From an uncultured Clostridia bacterium (GTDB lineage: Bacteria; Bacillota; Clostridia; TANB77; CAG-508), in assembly GCA_934168365.1 (NCBI GenBank), contig CAKPNJ010000001.1, positions 1 through 64,000 on the forward strand: a stretch of 64,000 bases of DNA. Direction: 5' to 3'. The notes beneath the pieces were generated by a model, which did no database searches, was not told where the DNA came from, and saw nothing but the letters and a program-made list of their open reading frames with translations. How positions within the stretch are numbered: the first letter of the stretch is position 1; each line of letters opens with the position of its first letter. The translations under genes and the position numbers were made by a program. Positions 17,051 through 25,394 of this stretch are shown here, piece by piece.

Positions 17051-17085
17051 AAAAAACGTTTCGAAAAAAGAAACGTTTTTTATTT
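17051..17085 (+). terminator. Intrinsic terminator after uppP
   Basis: Perfect 12-bp stem (17051-17062 with 17070-17081), 7-nt loop, T-rich tail. Confidence 0.92.
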
Positions 17086-17141
17086 TTACGTATACAACAA
17101 GATTGAGTTTTTAATGAATTTTTTTACAGCGTAAAAACTAA

Positions 17142-17172
17142 ATATTACAAAAATATTACAAAAATATTACAA
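17142..17172 (+). repeat. Three 11-bp direct repeats upstream of pilus operon
   Basis: ATATTAC recurs at 17142, 17153 and 17164, each followed by A-rich bases, giving an 11-bp period. They sit about 30 bp ahead of the -35 box and on one helical face, as expected for an activator or repressor array. Confidence 0.55.
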
Positions 17173-17197
17173 TTGTATTAAATATAAAAAGATTATA

Positions 17198-17225
17198 TTG
17201 ACTTTTGCCCAAAAACATATAAAAT
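17198..17225 (+). promoter_or_regulatory. Probable promoter of type IV pilus operon
   Basis: TTGACT (17198-17203), a 16-bp spacer and TAAAAT (17220-17225), giving a leader of about 100 nt. A second TATAAT at 17296-17301 lacks a good -35. No c-di-GMP riboswitch core was recognised in the leader. Confidence 0.55.
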
Positions 17226-17335
17226 AATATCATCAATGGTAAAAATATGTCAAATTAAAAAGAATTACAAGTATTTTTTGTTTTAATTTGCAAAATATAA
17301 TAATGAAAAAATGATTTTAAACGAAGGAGAAGACT

Positions 17336-18970
17336 ATGAGTAGTTGCTTAGGAATTTTTATAGAACCTAACTTTATAAAATACGCCAAAATTTCAAAAGA
17401 CCACGACGTTTTAAGAGTCGAATCCTTTGGAATAAAATTCTATGACAAATTAGGTGAAGCTATAAATCAAATCGTAAGTGACACATATAGCTTCAAAACA
17501 CCAATAAGCATAAATTTGTCAGAAGAAAGTTATGAATATTTCTACATGTTTACCCTATTAAATAAAGCTGACTTAAAAAAAGCTATTCATACTGAATTTG
17601 AGTCTTTTTGCGTAGAAAAAGGGATAAACAAAACTAGTGTAGAATCAAGATATGCTCTAGTAAATGACATAGAAGATAAAGAAAAAGTTAAAGTAATTGA
17701 TGTATATGCTACCAAAACATCAATTTCTAATCAAGAAGAGCCATTTTTGGAATACAAACTTTCAACTATTGCACCTATATCAATTAGTATTTCCAATATC
17801 GCAAATTTAAAACAAAAAGAAAATGTTCTTATTGTTAATATGGAAAATGAAACCACTGTTACAACAATAACAGACCAAAAAATTTACCAAGTAAATAAAA
17901 TTCCAAATGGAGCATTAGAAATTCTAGAAGAAATTAGACTAAAAGAAAATTCTTATTCAAAAGCATATGAAATATGCAAAAACAGCACCATATATACTAT
18001 GGAAGGTCAAGAATTACAAGAAGAAACAAATGAATATCTTGATAATATAATGCCTACATTATATAAAATTGTTACTGAAGTAAAAGATATTATAGAAAAT
18101 AATACAACTAAAATAGAAAAAATATATTTAACAGGTACATTGTCTGTTATCAATAATATTGACTTATATTTTCAAGAAATACTACAACTTGAAAAAGTAG
18201 AAATATTAAAACCATTTTTTATTAAAGATACATTAAAAATAAATATAAAAGATTATATTGAAGTAAACTCAGCTATAGCATTGGCACTACAAGGGTTAGA
18301 ATATGGAGTAAAAGATATCAACTTTAAAAAACTAACTTTAAAAGACAGTATTGAAGAAATGCTAGGGAAGTTTAATATTGGAGAAAAAGAAGAAACTGAG
18401 AAAAAGCAGAGTAAAATATTATCTAGTTTATTTAGTACAAGTTTAAAAGGTAAATTAGATATGACTGAAAAATGGCTACTTAGAGTATTAGGAGGCACTT
18501 TAATATTAACAATTATATATTCTGGATTTTCAATATTTTTAAACAAAGAAATTAGTAAAAAAGATATGGAAATAGCGGAAGTAAAAGAAGATGCAACAAC
18601 TAAAATATCAGCAGTAGAAAGAGATATTAAAAGTGTGCAAGATAAAACTAGCGAATATCAAAGTTCAGCAGAAAATTTAAGAAATATTAGTAATCAAGTA
18701 TCAGAAGATAACAAAAATAGAAATAATATACCAAACTTACTTAGTCAAATAATGCACTCTATACCACAAGGCGTACAAATTACTTCTATTGAAAATACAG
18801 ATTCTAAACATATAGTAATACAGGCACAATCTCAAAAATATGAGCAATTGGGATACTTCAAAGCTATATTAAAAACACAAGCAATATTAGTACCAGATAC
18901 AGTTGTATCTTCAACAGGAGAAAAAAGCGGAGATGTGGTTAAAGTTGTTATAGAAGGAGACTTGCCATGA
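17336..18970 (+). CDS. PilM-PilN fusion, type IV pilus assembly
   Basis: 544 aa. Residues 1-340 look like PilM, the actin-fold cytoplasmic ring protein (LGIFIEPNFIKYAKIS start; internal KIYLTGTLSVINN nucleotide-fold strand). A lysine-rich linker follows. One membrane helix near residue 382 (LLRVLGGTLILTIIYSGF), a coiled coil and a small PilN/ferredoxin-like domain (IPNLLSQIMHSIPQGVQITS) complete it. PilM and PilN are separate interacting proteins in most bacteria; here they are one chain. First gene of the pilus operon, AAGGAG site, and its end overlaps the PilO-like gene by 4 nt (ATGA). Confidence 0.8.
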   Translation: MSSCLGIFIEPNFIKYAKISKDHDVLRVESFGIKFYDKLGEAINQIVSDTYSFKTPISINLSEESYEYFYMFTLLNKADLKKAIHTEFESFCVEKGINKTSVESRYALVNDIEDKEKVKVIDVYATKTSISNQEEPFLEYKLSTIAPISISISNIANLKQKENVLIVNMENETTVTTITDQKIYQVNKIPNGALEILEEIRLKENSYSKAYEICKNSTIYTMEGQELQEETNEYLDNIMPTLYKIVTEVKDIIENNTTKIEKIYLTGTLSVINNIDLYFQEILQLEKVEILKPFFIKDTLKINIKDYIEVNSAIALALQGLEYGVKDINFKKLTLKDSIEEMLGKFNIGEKEETEKKQSKILSSLFSTSLKGKLDMTEKWLLRVLGGTLILTIIYSGFSIFLNKEISKKDMEIAEVKEDATTKISAVERDIKSVQDKTSEYQSSAENLRNISNQVSEDNKNRNNIPNLLSQIMHSIPQGVQITSIENTDSKHIVIQAQSQKYEQLGYFKAILKTQAILVPDTVVSSTGEKSGDVVKVVIEGDLP

Positions 18971-19743
18971 GAAAAATTTTAATAAGTATTTTAACTGCAT
19001 TGCTAATTGTCATGGCGATTTTGGTAATTGCTAAAGGCATAGCAATTGGAAATTTTAAAATTCTAAGTGCAAAACAAATTATTGAAGAAAATGATAAATT
19101 AACAACAAAAATATCACAAACAGAAAAACTAATTCGTACTGATTATCCAGCTAAATTAGAAATGTTAGAAAACAATGTTTCTAAACTATTGACAGCAAAA
19201 GAAGAATATCAGGATTTGGCAGATGTTAGTACAAAAGCAGAAATAACTAAAGCAACTACAGTAGAAACATATACAGTAGAGTTTTTGTGGACAAGACTTG
19301 GAAGACATGCAACAGCAGAAGGCGTATATTTAAACTATACACCAACTAATAACAGCATTAAATTTACTGTTTCAGGAGACTATATTCCAATTTTAAGTTT
19401 TATTTCAGCAATTGAGAATGATAGCAAACTAGGATTTAGAATAGAAAACTTTAAATTAGTACCAGGTGGAAACAATTTACAAGCTACATTTGAAACAAAA
19501 AATGTAAATATAAAAACTGAAACAGTAGGTAATAATACAAATCAAAATGGAACAACTACACAAACAAAACAAGGTACAGAAACACAAACACAAAATACAA
19601 ATACTCAAACACAAGATACAAGTACACAAAACCAAGAAACAAATACACAAACTCAAGAAAATAATACACAAAACCAAGCTGTAAATACTGAAACACAATC
19701 AAACAATGCAGAAAACACGACAACTGAAACAACACAACAATAA
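18967..19743 (+). CDS. PilO-like pilus assembly protein with Gln/Thr-rich tail
   Basis: 258 aa. An N-terminal membrane helix (ILISILTALLIVMAILVIA), a coiled coil and an extracytoplasmic domain (RLGRHATAEGVYLNY) are arranged as in PilO. The last 70 residues are low-complexity Thr/Gln/Asn repeats (TQTQ, NTQTQE). In other systems PilO pairs with PilN to align platform and pilus. The 4-nt overlap with the upstream fusion gene indicates coupling. Family assignment rests on topology and position rather than strong motifs. Confidence 0.65.
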   Translation: MRKILISILTALLIVMAILVIAKGIAIGNFKILSAKQIIEENDKLTTKISQTEKLIRTDYPAKLEMLENNVSKLLTAKEEYQDLADVSTKAEITKATTVETYTVEFLWTRLGRHATAEGVYLNYTPTNNSIKFTVSGDYIPILSFISAIENDSKLGFRIENFKLVPGGNNLQATFETKNVNIKTETVGNNTNQNGTTTQTKQGTETQTQNTNTQTQDTSTQNQETNTQTQENNTQNQAVNTETQSNNAENTTTETTQQ

Positions 19744-19769
19744 GATATAATTAGACAAAGGAGAGTAAG

Positions 19770-20213
19770 ATGTTTAAGTCAGTTTTAAAAGAAACTTTTA
19801 TAATGTTATTATTATGTGTAGCGATTGTACTAATTTTAGGTGTTATATTCTACAATTATATTCCTACTAATAAAACAATACCTAATAAATTAGCAGAATA
19901 TACTACACCAGAAAATATAAAAACAGAAATCAATCAATTAACTGCTGAAACAGAAAAGCAAGAAATATCATATGAAATTGACGGCACAGACTTAAAATTA
20001 TTTAGACAAACAAATTCATACACTACGGGTAAACCAAATCCATTTTCAGCAAGTACTACTGTAGACAATACACAAAACACAACAAATAATGGTAACACAA
20101 ATACAAACAACAATACAAATAACAACACAAATAACAATACAAACAATAATACAAATACAAATGTAGACCCAAAATCAACAGGCACATTCTATGAAGATAA
20201 GGGTACAAAATAA
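19770..20213 (+). CDS. Pilus-operon membrane protein with NTNN repeats
   Basis: 147 aa. A single N-terminal membrane helix (FIMLLLCVAIVLILGVIFY) is followed by a short extracytoplasmic region and a tail made of repeated Asn-Thr-Asn-Asn units from 12-bp DNA repeats. Its position after the PilO-like gene would suit a PilP-type protein, but no PilP motif is visible. Ribosome binding site AAAGGAG. Confidence 0.6.
   Translation: MFKSVLKETFIMLLLCVAIVLILGVIFYNYIPTNKTIPNKLAEYTTPENIKTEINQLTAETEKQEISYEIDGTDLKLFRQTNSYTTGKPNPFSASTTVDNTQNTTNNGNTNTNNNTNNNTNNNTNNNTNTNVDPKSTGTFYEDKGTK
20097..20161 (+). repeat. 12-bp in-frame tandem repeats (Asn/Thr codons)
   Basis: Imperfect tandem units of the form ACAAATAACAAY encode the NTNN tail. 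Changes in copy number would preserve frame and vary tail length. Confidence 0.7.
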
Positions 20214-20277
20214 TTATAGGTTATATTTATTTAAATAAATATATACAAAAAATCTAAAGAGAAAGGAGTAATGTTCA

Positions 20278-20721
20278 ATGAGAAACGAAAGAGGTATTAC
20301 ACTAATTGCTTTAGTAGTTACAATAGTTGTATTATTAATTTTAGCAGGAGTAACAATTACTTATGCTTTAGGAAATGGTGGACTATTTTCAAATGCTCAA
20401 AAAGCTGAATTAAATACTGAATTAGGTAACCTAAGAGATTATGCTTCATTAGCTAAAATGGATGTTTTATCTAAATATTCTGAGAATAGCAAAGTTTTCT
20501 TAAATACAGAAGGAACTGAGGATGCAAATTTAATTAAAACTACAGTTGAAAAAAATTTCCCAGACTATACAGTAAACACAGTTACAGCTTCACCATTAAA
20601 AGCTACTAGCGGAACATTAACAGGAAAAATTGAAGTAACTTTAAAATCAAGCAATCCAGATGGTTACACAAAAGCTACAATTGATTTTGACAATATTTCA
20701 AAAATTGAAACATCAAAATAG
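20278..20721 (+). CDS. Major type IV pilin-like prepilin
   Basis: 147 aa. A short basic leader ends in Gly (RNERG), then ITLIALVVTIVVLLILAG, the class III signal and spine helix of type IV pilins. Cleavage would fall after Gly. The usual Glu at mature position 5 is Ala, as I recall for many clostridial pilins of this type. The C-terminal domain is about 115 residues without an obvious disulfide. Strong GAAAGGAG site. A hairpin after the gene suggests separately stabilised, abundant mRNA. Confidence 0.88.
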   Translation: MRNERGITLIALVVTIVVLLILAGVTITYALGNGGLFSNAQKAELNTELGNLRDYASLAKMDVLSKYSENSKVFLNTEGTEDANLIKTTVEKNFPDYTVNTVTASPLKATSGTLTGKIEVTLKSSNPDGYTKATIDFDNISKIETSK

Positions 20722-20740
20722 AAGCAATTCAGATATAATT

Positions 20741-20769
20741 AAGGCATATGCATAATGTGTATATGCCTT
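20741..20769 (+). terminator. Hairpin between pilin and prepilin peptidase
   Basis: Arms AAGGCATAT and ATATGCCTT enclose 11 nt. No T run follows, so it is more likely a partial terminator or 3' mRNA stabiliser allowing higher pilin than peptidase expression. Confidence 0.55.
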
Positions 20770-20800
20770 GATTCATATAAAACATAAAAATGGAGAAAAT

Positions 20801-21613
20801 ATGAACATAATATTATACATTTTAATTTTTAGCATTGGAACTTTATTTGGAAGTTTTTTTACTCTAGCAGTTTATCGTATTCCATTAAAAAAAGACATAA
20901 CACATGAACGTTCTTTTTGCCCTAACTGTAATCATAGATTAGAATTTTTAGATTTAATTCCTCTACTAAGTTATATATTCTTAGGAGGAAAATGTAGATA
21001 TTGCAAACAAAAAATACGCCCAAGATATTTCTTATTAGAACTTACATCAGGCATAGTTTTTGTTTTATTTGCTGTATCTTTAAAACTTGATATATTACAT
21101 ACAAATATAAATACATGGATTCATTTTATATTTGCAATATTATATTTAGCAAGTTTATTTATTATTGCTGGAATAGATAAGGAAAAAATCCAAATTCAAA
21201 AATCAGTTTTATTATTTGGATTCATAATACAAGCTATATATATAATTTATCTATATATAGTAGAAGAAAACTTTAATATATATAGATATGTTATATATCT
21301 AATAATTATATGTATACTAATGATAATAGATATATGGATATTAAGAAAAAATGCAAAAAACAGTTATATTATAGAAAATTTATTACTTTGTATGCTTATA
21401 TTGGGCTATACGTATGAAATAGTTACTATATTAACTATAATATATACATTACTATGTATAGCATTTCAATTGCTATTAAAACAAATAAGTGAAAGAAGAA
21501 ATAAAACCGTAAAAAAAGATGCAACTGTATCTCGAATTCCAATAGGCTTTTACTTATGTGTGACAAATATAATATGTTTGATAATAACTAATTTTTATAT
21601 TTCTGGAATTTAA
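20801..21613 (+). CDS. pilD: Prepilin peptidase, A24 family, atypical active site
   Basis: Inner-membrane enzyme expected to cut and N-methylate prepilins. The N-terminal domain has GSFFTLAVYRIP and the zinc-type pairs CPNC and CRYC. The first catalytic Asp is in IAGIDKEKI. The second motif, normally GxGD, is not present; the aligned position reads YIIE, so Glu may replace Asp. The C-terminal RIPIGFYL resembles the usual IPFGP segment. ATG 20801 is chosen for the TGGAGA site 4 nt upstream. 270 aa, about eight helices. Activity is uncertain. Confidence 0.8.
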   Translation: MNIILYILIFSIGTLFGSFFTLAVYRIPLKKDITHERSFCPNCNHRLEFLDLIPLLSYIFLGGKCRYCKQKIRPRYFLLELTSGIVFVLFAVSLKLDILHTNINTWIHFIFAILYLASLFIIAGIDKEKIQIQKSVLLFGFIIQAIYIIYLYIVEENFNIYRYVIYLIIICILMIIDIWILRKNAKNSYIIENLLLCMLILGYTYEIVTILTIIYTLLCIAFQLLLKQISERRNKTVKKDATVSRIPIGFYLCVTNIICLIITNFYISGI

Positions 21614-21653
21614 GTAATTTTCAGAGACAATAAAAATATTATAAGAGGGAAAT

Positions 21654-22070
21654 ATGAAGAGAAAAATCATTTTAAAACTAAAGTCTTGTAAAGGCTTTAC
21701 AATGGAAGATTTAACAATTGCAATTGCGATTTTTACCGTATTTGCAGGAATAGTTGGAGCCTTTATGTTAGCTACATTTAAAGTTCAGTCTAATAGTCAA
21801 GTAGATGAAGTGGCTACTATTTATGCAGTTCAAATAGCTGAATATATAGATAAAATTAGCTTTGAAGAAGTAGAAAGTGGAATAGGAGATGAATTGGCTA
21901 CTAGGTTTAATGTTCCAACTAATTTTACAGTTACTGTAGATGTTTCAGACTATCGACCTGTAGGGGAAACTGAGTCATATGTAAAAGATGTTGATATAAA
22001 TGTAGAGTATAGCTTTAGAAATGATTCGAGAAATGTTAGATTTAAAAGATTAAAAATAAAAGAAATGTAA
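21654..22070 (+). CDS. Minor pilin, PilV/I-like
   Basis: 138 aa prepilin. Basic leader KSCKG, then FTMEDLTIAIAIFTVFAGIV, with an acidic residue at the expected region of the mature helix (E4, D5). The extracytoplasmic domain is about 100 residues. Minor pilins initiate pilus assembly or sit at the tip. Lies between the peptidase and a second minor pilin in the operon. Confidence 0.8.
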   Translation: MKRKIILKLKSCKGFTMEDLTIAIAIFTVFAGIVGAFMLATFKVQSNSQVDEVATIYAVQIAEYIDKISFEEVESGIGDELATRFNVPTNFTVTVDVSDYRPVGETESYVKDVDINVEYSFRNDSRNVRFKRLKIKEM

Positions 22071-22083
22071 GGAGAGTTTAGCT

Positions 22084-22518
22084 ATGAGATCAGAGAGTGG
22101 TGTTACATTAACGGCCTTAATTATATATATGATTATAGCTACAGTAATAATAACTGGCATGGCTATGCTAAGTTCATACTTTTATAATAATATGAGTTTA
22201 ATAAAGACTGATAGTACCTATGTTGTGGAATATAATAAGTTTAATATGTTTTTTATACAAGATGTAAAAACAAACCAAAAGGCAGATGTTGTTACAGATA
22301 CTATTACTTTTGGTGACGGAACAGAATATCAATATAAAGAAGGAAAAATATATCGTAATAATGAAGAGATTGCAACAAACATAAAAAGTGCCATGTTTTC
22401 ACTTGACACATATGTGGTAAAAAATACTACTAAAAGTGTAATAACTGTCAGCTTAGACATTGGAGAAAAAGACAAGTCATATAAAAAGACAATTGAGTAT
22501 GTATTAAAATACTGGTAA
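22084..22518 (+). CDS. Minor pilin/pseudopilin, PilW-like
   Basis: 144 aa. Leader MRSESG then VTLTALIIYMIIATVIITG. The C-terminal domain is beta-rich (TITFGDGTEYQYKEGKIYRN), as in PilW/GspJ-type minor pilins. No Glu5. It starts 13 bp after the preceding minor pilin with GGAGAG upstream. Confidence 0.75.
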   Translation: MRSESGVTLTALIIYMIIATVIITGMAMLSSYFYNNMSLIKTDSTYVVEYNKFNMFFIQDVKTNQKADVVTDTITFGDGTEYQYKEGKIYRNNEEIATNIKSAMFSLDTYVVKNTTKSVITVSLDIGEKDKSYKKTIEYVLKYW

Positions 22519-22610
22519 ATTAATGTAAATTAAAAAAATATATATGTATTTAAATAATTTTATAGTATAATAAGTATAGACTAAGGAAAAAAGTGAAAGG
22601 AGAATTACGG

Positions 22611-24233
22611 ATGGATAAAAGACAACCAATAGGAATAGAGTTAGTAAAAAGAGGAATTGTAAAAGAAGATGATATAGAACAAGCTTTAGATTACCAAAAG
22701 ACTCATCCAAATAAAAAGATAGGAGATATATTAGATATATTAGGCCTATGTGATTCAAATATTTTAATAGCAGCTATTGGAGATATATTAGATGAAAAAG
22801 CTATATACTTGATAGAAAAAGATATTAGAATAGACATATTAGAATATATTTCATTAGATTTAGTAAAACAAAATAAAGCAATTCCATTTGAACTCTCATC
22901 AGGAAAAATTAAAGTTTGTTTTGCAGATACATCTAATAAGAGATCTGTAGATGTTATTAGACTTTTATTACTAAATAAAGGCTTAGTAATGGAAAAATAT
23001 ATAACATTTGAAACAAATATTGATAGAATTATAGATTCATTAGAAGGAGCAGTTTCTGATAATATTGATACAAATGCAGATATTTCAGGATTAGTTGATA
23101 GTATTATAAAAACAGCTATGGAGAAAAGAGCTAGTGATATACATATAGAACCACTTGAAAAGTCACTAAGGGTTAGATATAGAATTGATGGACAATTAGT
23201 TACTGCTGCTCAAATTGAAAAAGAAAAGCAAACCCAAATAATAGGAAGGTTAAAAGCAATTTCTAATATGCATCAAGAGAAACAGGAATCACAAGATGGT
23301 AGAATACTAGCTTATCCAGATTATAATATCCGTGTTTCTTCACAAAAAAATGTATATGGTGAAAAATTTGTATTGAGATTACTAAAAAAGAATGATGATA
23401 TTCGTCAGATATTTGATTTAGGTTTCCCAAGTGATGAAAAGCTTGTTAAAAAATGTTTTAATAAGAGAAACAGTATTACAATTGTTGCAGCACCAACTGG
23501 AGAAGGTAAAACAACAACATTATATAGTATTATAGATTACTTAAATAGACCTCAAATAAACATTACCACAATTGAGGACCCTGTTGAAATAAGAATAGAT
23601 GGATTAAACCAAATAGAAATAGATGCCAAAACAACATTTTCGGATTCTTTAAGAACAGTATTAAGACAAGATCCTGATATTATATTAGTAGGAGAAATTC
23701 GTGATAAAGAGACAGCTGAAATAGCTATGCAAGCTGGACAAACAGGTCACTATGTATTGTCAACTATACATACAATTGATAGTATAGAGGTTATTACTAG
23801 ACTTAGAAAAATGGGAATGTCAAATTACGATATTGCAAGTATTTTAGCTACTTCGGTATCACAAAGATTGGTAAGAAAAGTTTGCCCATATTGTGCTAAA
23901 AAGAGAGATTTTACAGAAGAAGAAAAAGATATAATAAATAAAATAGGCGAAAAATATGATATAAAATTTGACTTAACAGACAAGCAAACTTATGAAATAG
24001 TTGGATGTAAAAAATGTAATCAAAGTGGATATCTTGACAGAATAGGCATATTTGAAGTTTTAACTATAGATGATGAAATAAAAGATTTGATTTCTAGAGA
24101 TGCTTCTAGTATGGAAATTAGAAAAAAAGCACTAGAATTAGGATATAAGCCACTTTTAGTAGATGGAATAAATAAGGTTGTAAGGGGAATTACTACACTA
24201 GATGAAATAAATAATAAACTTATAATTTATTAA
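22611..24233 (+). CDS. pilB: Pilus extension ATPase PilB/GspE
   Basis: 540 aa cytoplasmic hexameric ATPase that drives pilus polymerisation. N-terminal MshEN-type domain (IGIELVKRGIVKEDDIEQAL). ASDIHIEP motif. Walker A APTGEGKTTT; Asp box, Walker B LVGEIRD and His box TGHYVLSTIHT. A zinc tetracysteine (CPYC and CKKC) is present near the C-terminus. ATG 22611 is chosen since AAAGGAG lies 8 nt upstream; the GTG 18 nt earlier has no site. TATAAT at 22566-22571 may be a weak internal promoter. Confidence 0.95.
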   Translation: MDKRQPIGIELVKRGIVKEDDIEQALDYQKTHPNKKIGDILDILGLCDSNILIAAIGDILDEKAIYLIEKDIRIDILEYISLDLVKQNKAIPFELSSGKIKVCFADTSNKRSVDVIRLLLLNKGLVMEKYITFETNIDRIIDSLEGAVSDNIDTNADISGLVDSIIKTAMEKRASDIHIEPLEKSLRVRYRIDGQLVTAAQIEKEKQTQIIGRLKAISNMHQEKQESQDGRILAYPDYNIRVSSQKNVYGEKFVLRLLKKNDDIRQIFDLGFPSDEKLVKKCFNKRNSITIVAAPTGEGKTTTLYSIIDYLNRPQINITTIEDPVEIRIDGLNQIEIDAKTTFSDSLRTVLRQDPDIILVGEIRDKETAEIAMQAGQTGHYVLSTIHTIDSIEVITRLRKMGMSNYDIASILATSVSQRLVRKVCPYCAKKRDFTEEEKDIINKIGEKYDIKFDLTDKQTYEIVGCKKCNQSGYLDRIGIFEVLTIDDEIKDLISRDASSMEIRKKALELGYKPLLVDGINKVVRGITTLDEINNKLIIY

Positions 24234-24252
24234 AAAACATAGGAGGAAAATC

Positions 24253-25380
24253 ATGGTCGATATAGATAAAATTTTAAAAATTGCAATAGAAAAGGATGCT
24301 TCAGATATACACTTAATAGGAGGAATAAAACCATATTTAAGAATAAGAAGAGATTTAGTTGATATAGAAGAGTTTGAAGTGCTAACAGATGAGGATATGT
24401 TTGAAATATATGATTATTTTGTTAGAGGAAATGTTGATAAAGATGGAGTATTTAAAGAAGAAAAGAAGTTAGATTCATCTTATGAATTTGAAGGTACCAG
24501 AATAAGGGTAAATATTTCAATGTCAGATGATTTACCAACAGTGGTATTGAGATTGATAAAAAGCACTTTGCCAAGATATGAGGACTTGGGAGTACCAGAT
24601 ATTGTTAGAAGAATGATGAGTCAACCACAAGGACTAATACTTGTAACTGGAAAAACAAACTCTGGAAAAACTACAACATTAAATGCTTTAATAAATGAAG
24701 TAAATGAAAATGAAAATAAAAAAATATTATCACTTGAGAGCCCAGTTGAATATAAACACAAATGCAAAAAATCAATAATTGTTCAAAAAGAGGTTGGAGT
24801 AGGTAGAGACTGTCCAGACTATAGTAGCGGTGTAAAGAACTGTTTAAGAGAGGACTGTGACATTCTAATAATCGGAGAGATTCGTGATAGAGAAACAATG
24901 GATGCAGCAATAGAAACAGCAGAAGCAGGTCACTTAGTAATTGGAACACTACACACAAAATCTTGTGCAGAGACTATTGATAGAATGATAAACTTTTATG
25001 ATATTAGAGATCAACAAACAATAAAATACTTAATTGCATCTTTGCTAAAATTAGTTGTATCACAAAGATTATTAAAAGGAAGAGATAACTCACTTGTTTT
25101 AGTTCCAGAAGTAATGGTAGTAGATAATACAATAGCTGGTGTAATAAGAAAAGACAAGCTTGGAGTTTCTGAAATTGAAGATGCTATACAAAGTGCTTCA
25201 GAAAAAGGAAGTATTGGTTTAATAAATTCACTTGCACAATTATTTGTAGATGACAAAATATCACTAGATCAAGCTAAAGCACAAATTGAAGAAAAGAATA
25301 TTGAAGTTTTAAATAGAACGATCATGCAATTGAAAATAAAAAAAGAAAACGAGGGCAAAAGGCTTAACATGCAAAGCTAG
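24253..25380 (+). CDS. pilT: Pilus retraction ATPase PilT-like
   Basis: 375 aa. Contains the PilT/VirB11 layout: ASDIHLIGG, Walker A GKTNSGKTTT, Walker B IIGEIRD and His box GHLVIGTLHT. It lacks the zinc tetracysteine of PilB, as expected for PilT. The C-terminal AIRNLIRE retraction motif is not recognisable, so the retraction role is by family and pairing with PilB. AGGAGG site; starts 19 bp after pilB. Confidence 0.9.
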   Translation: MVDIDKILKIAIEKDASDIHLIGGIKPYLRIRRDLVDIEEFEVLTDEDMFEIYDYFVRGNVDKDGVFKEEKKLDSSYEFEGTRIRVNISMSDDLPTVVLRLIKSTLPRYEDLGVPDIVRRMMSQPQGLILVTGKTNSGKTTTLNALINEVNENENKKILSLESPVEYKHKCKKSIIVQKEVGVGRDCPDYSSGVKNCLREDCDILIIGEIRDRETMDAAIETAEAGHLVIGTLHTKSCAETIDRMINFYDIRDQQTIKYLIASLLKLVVSQRLLKGRDNSLVLVPEVMVVDNTIAGVIRKDKLGVSEIEDAIQSASEKGSIGLINSLAQLFVDDKISLDQAKAQIEEKNIEVLNRTIMQLKIKKENEGKRLNMQS

Positions 25381-25394
25381 AGAGGAGGTAGAAT

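Noticed and set aside
17226..17335. c-di-GMP riboswitch in the pilus leader
   Set aside because: These RNAs often precede clostridial pilus genes, but I could not find the conserved core or GNRA tetraloop elements here.
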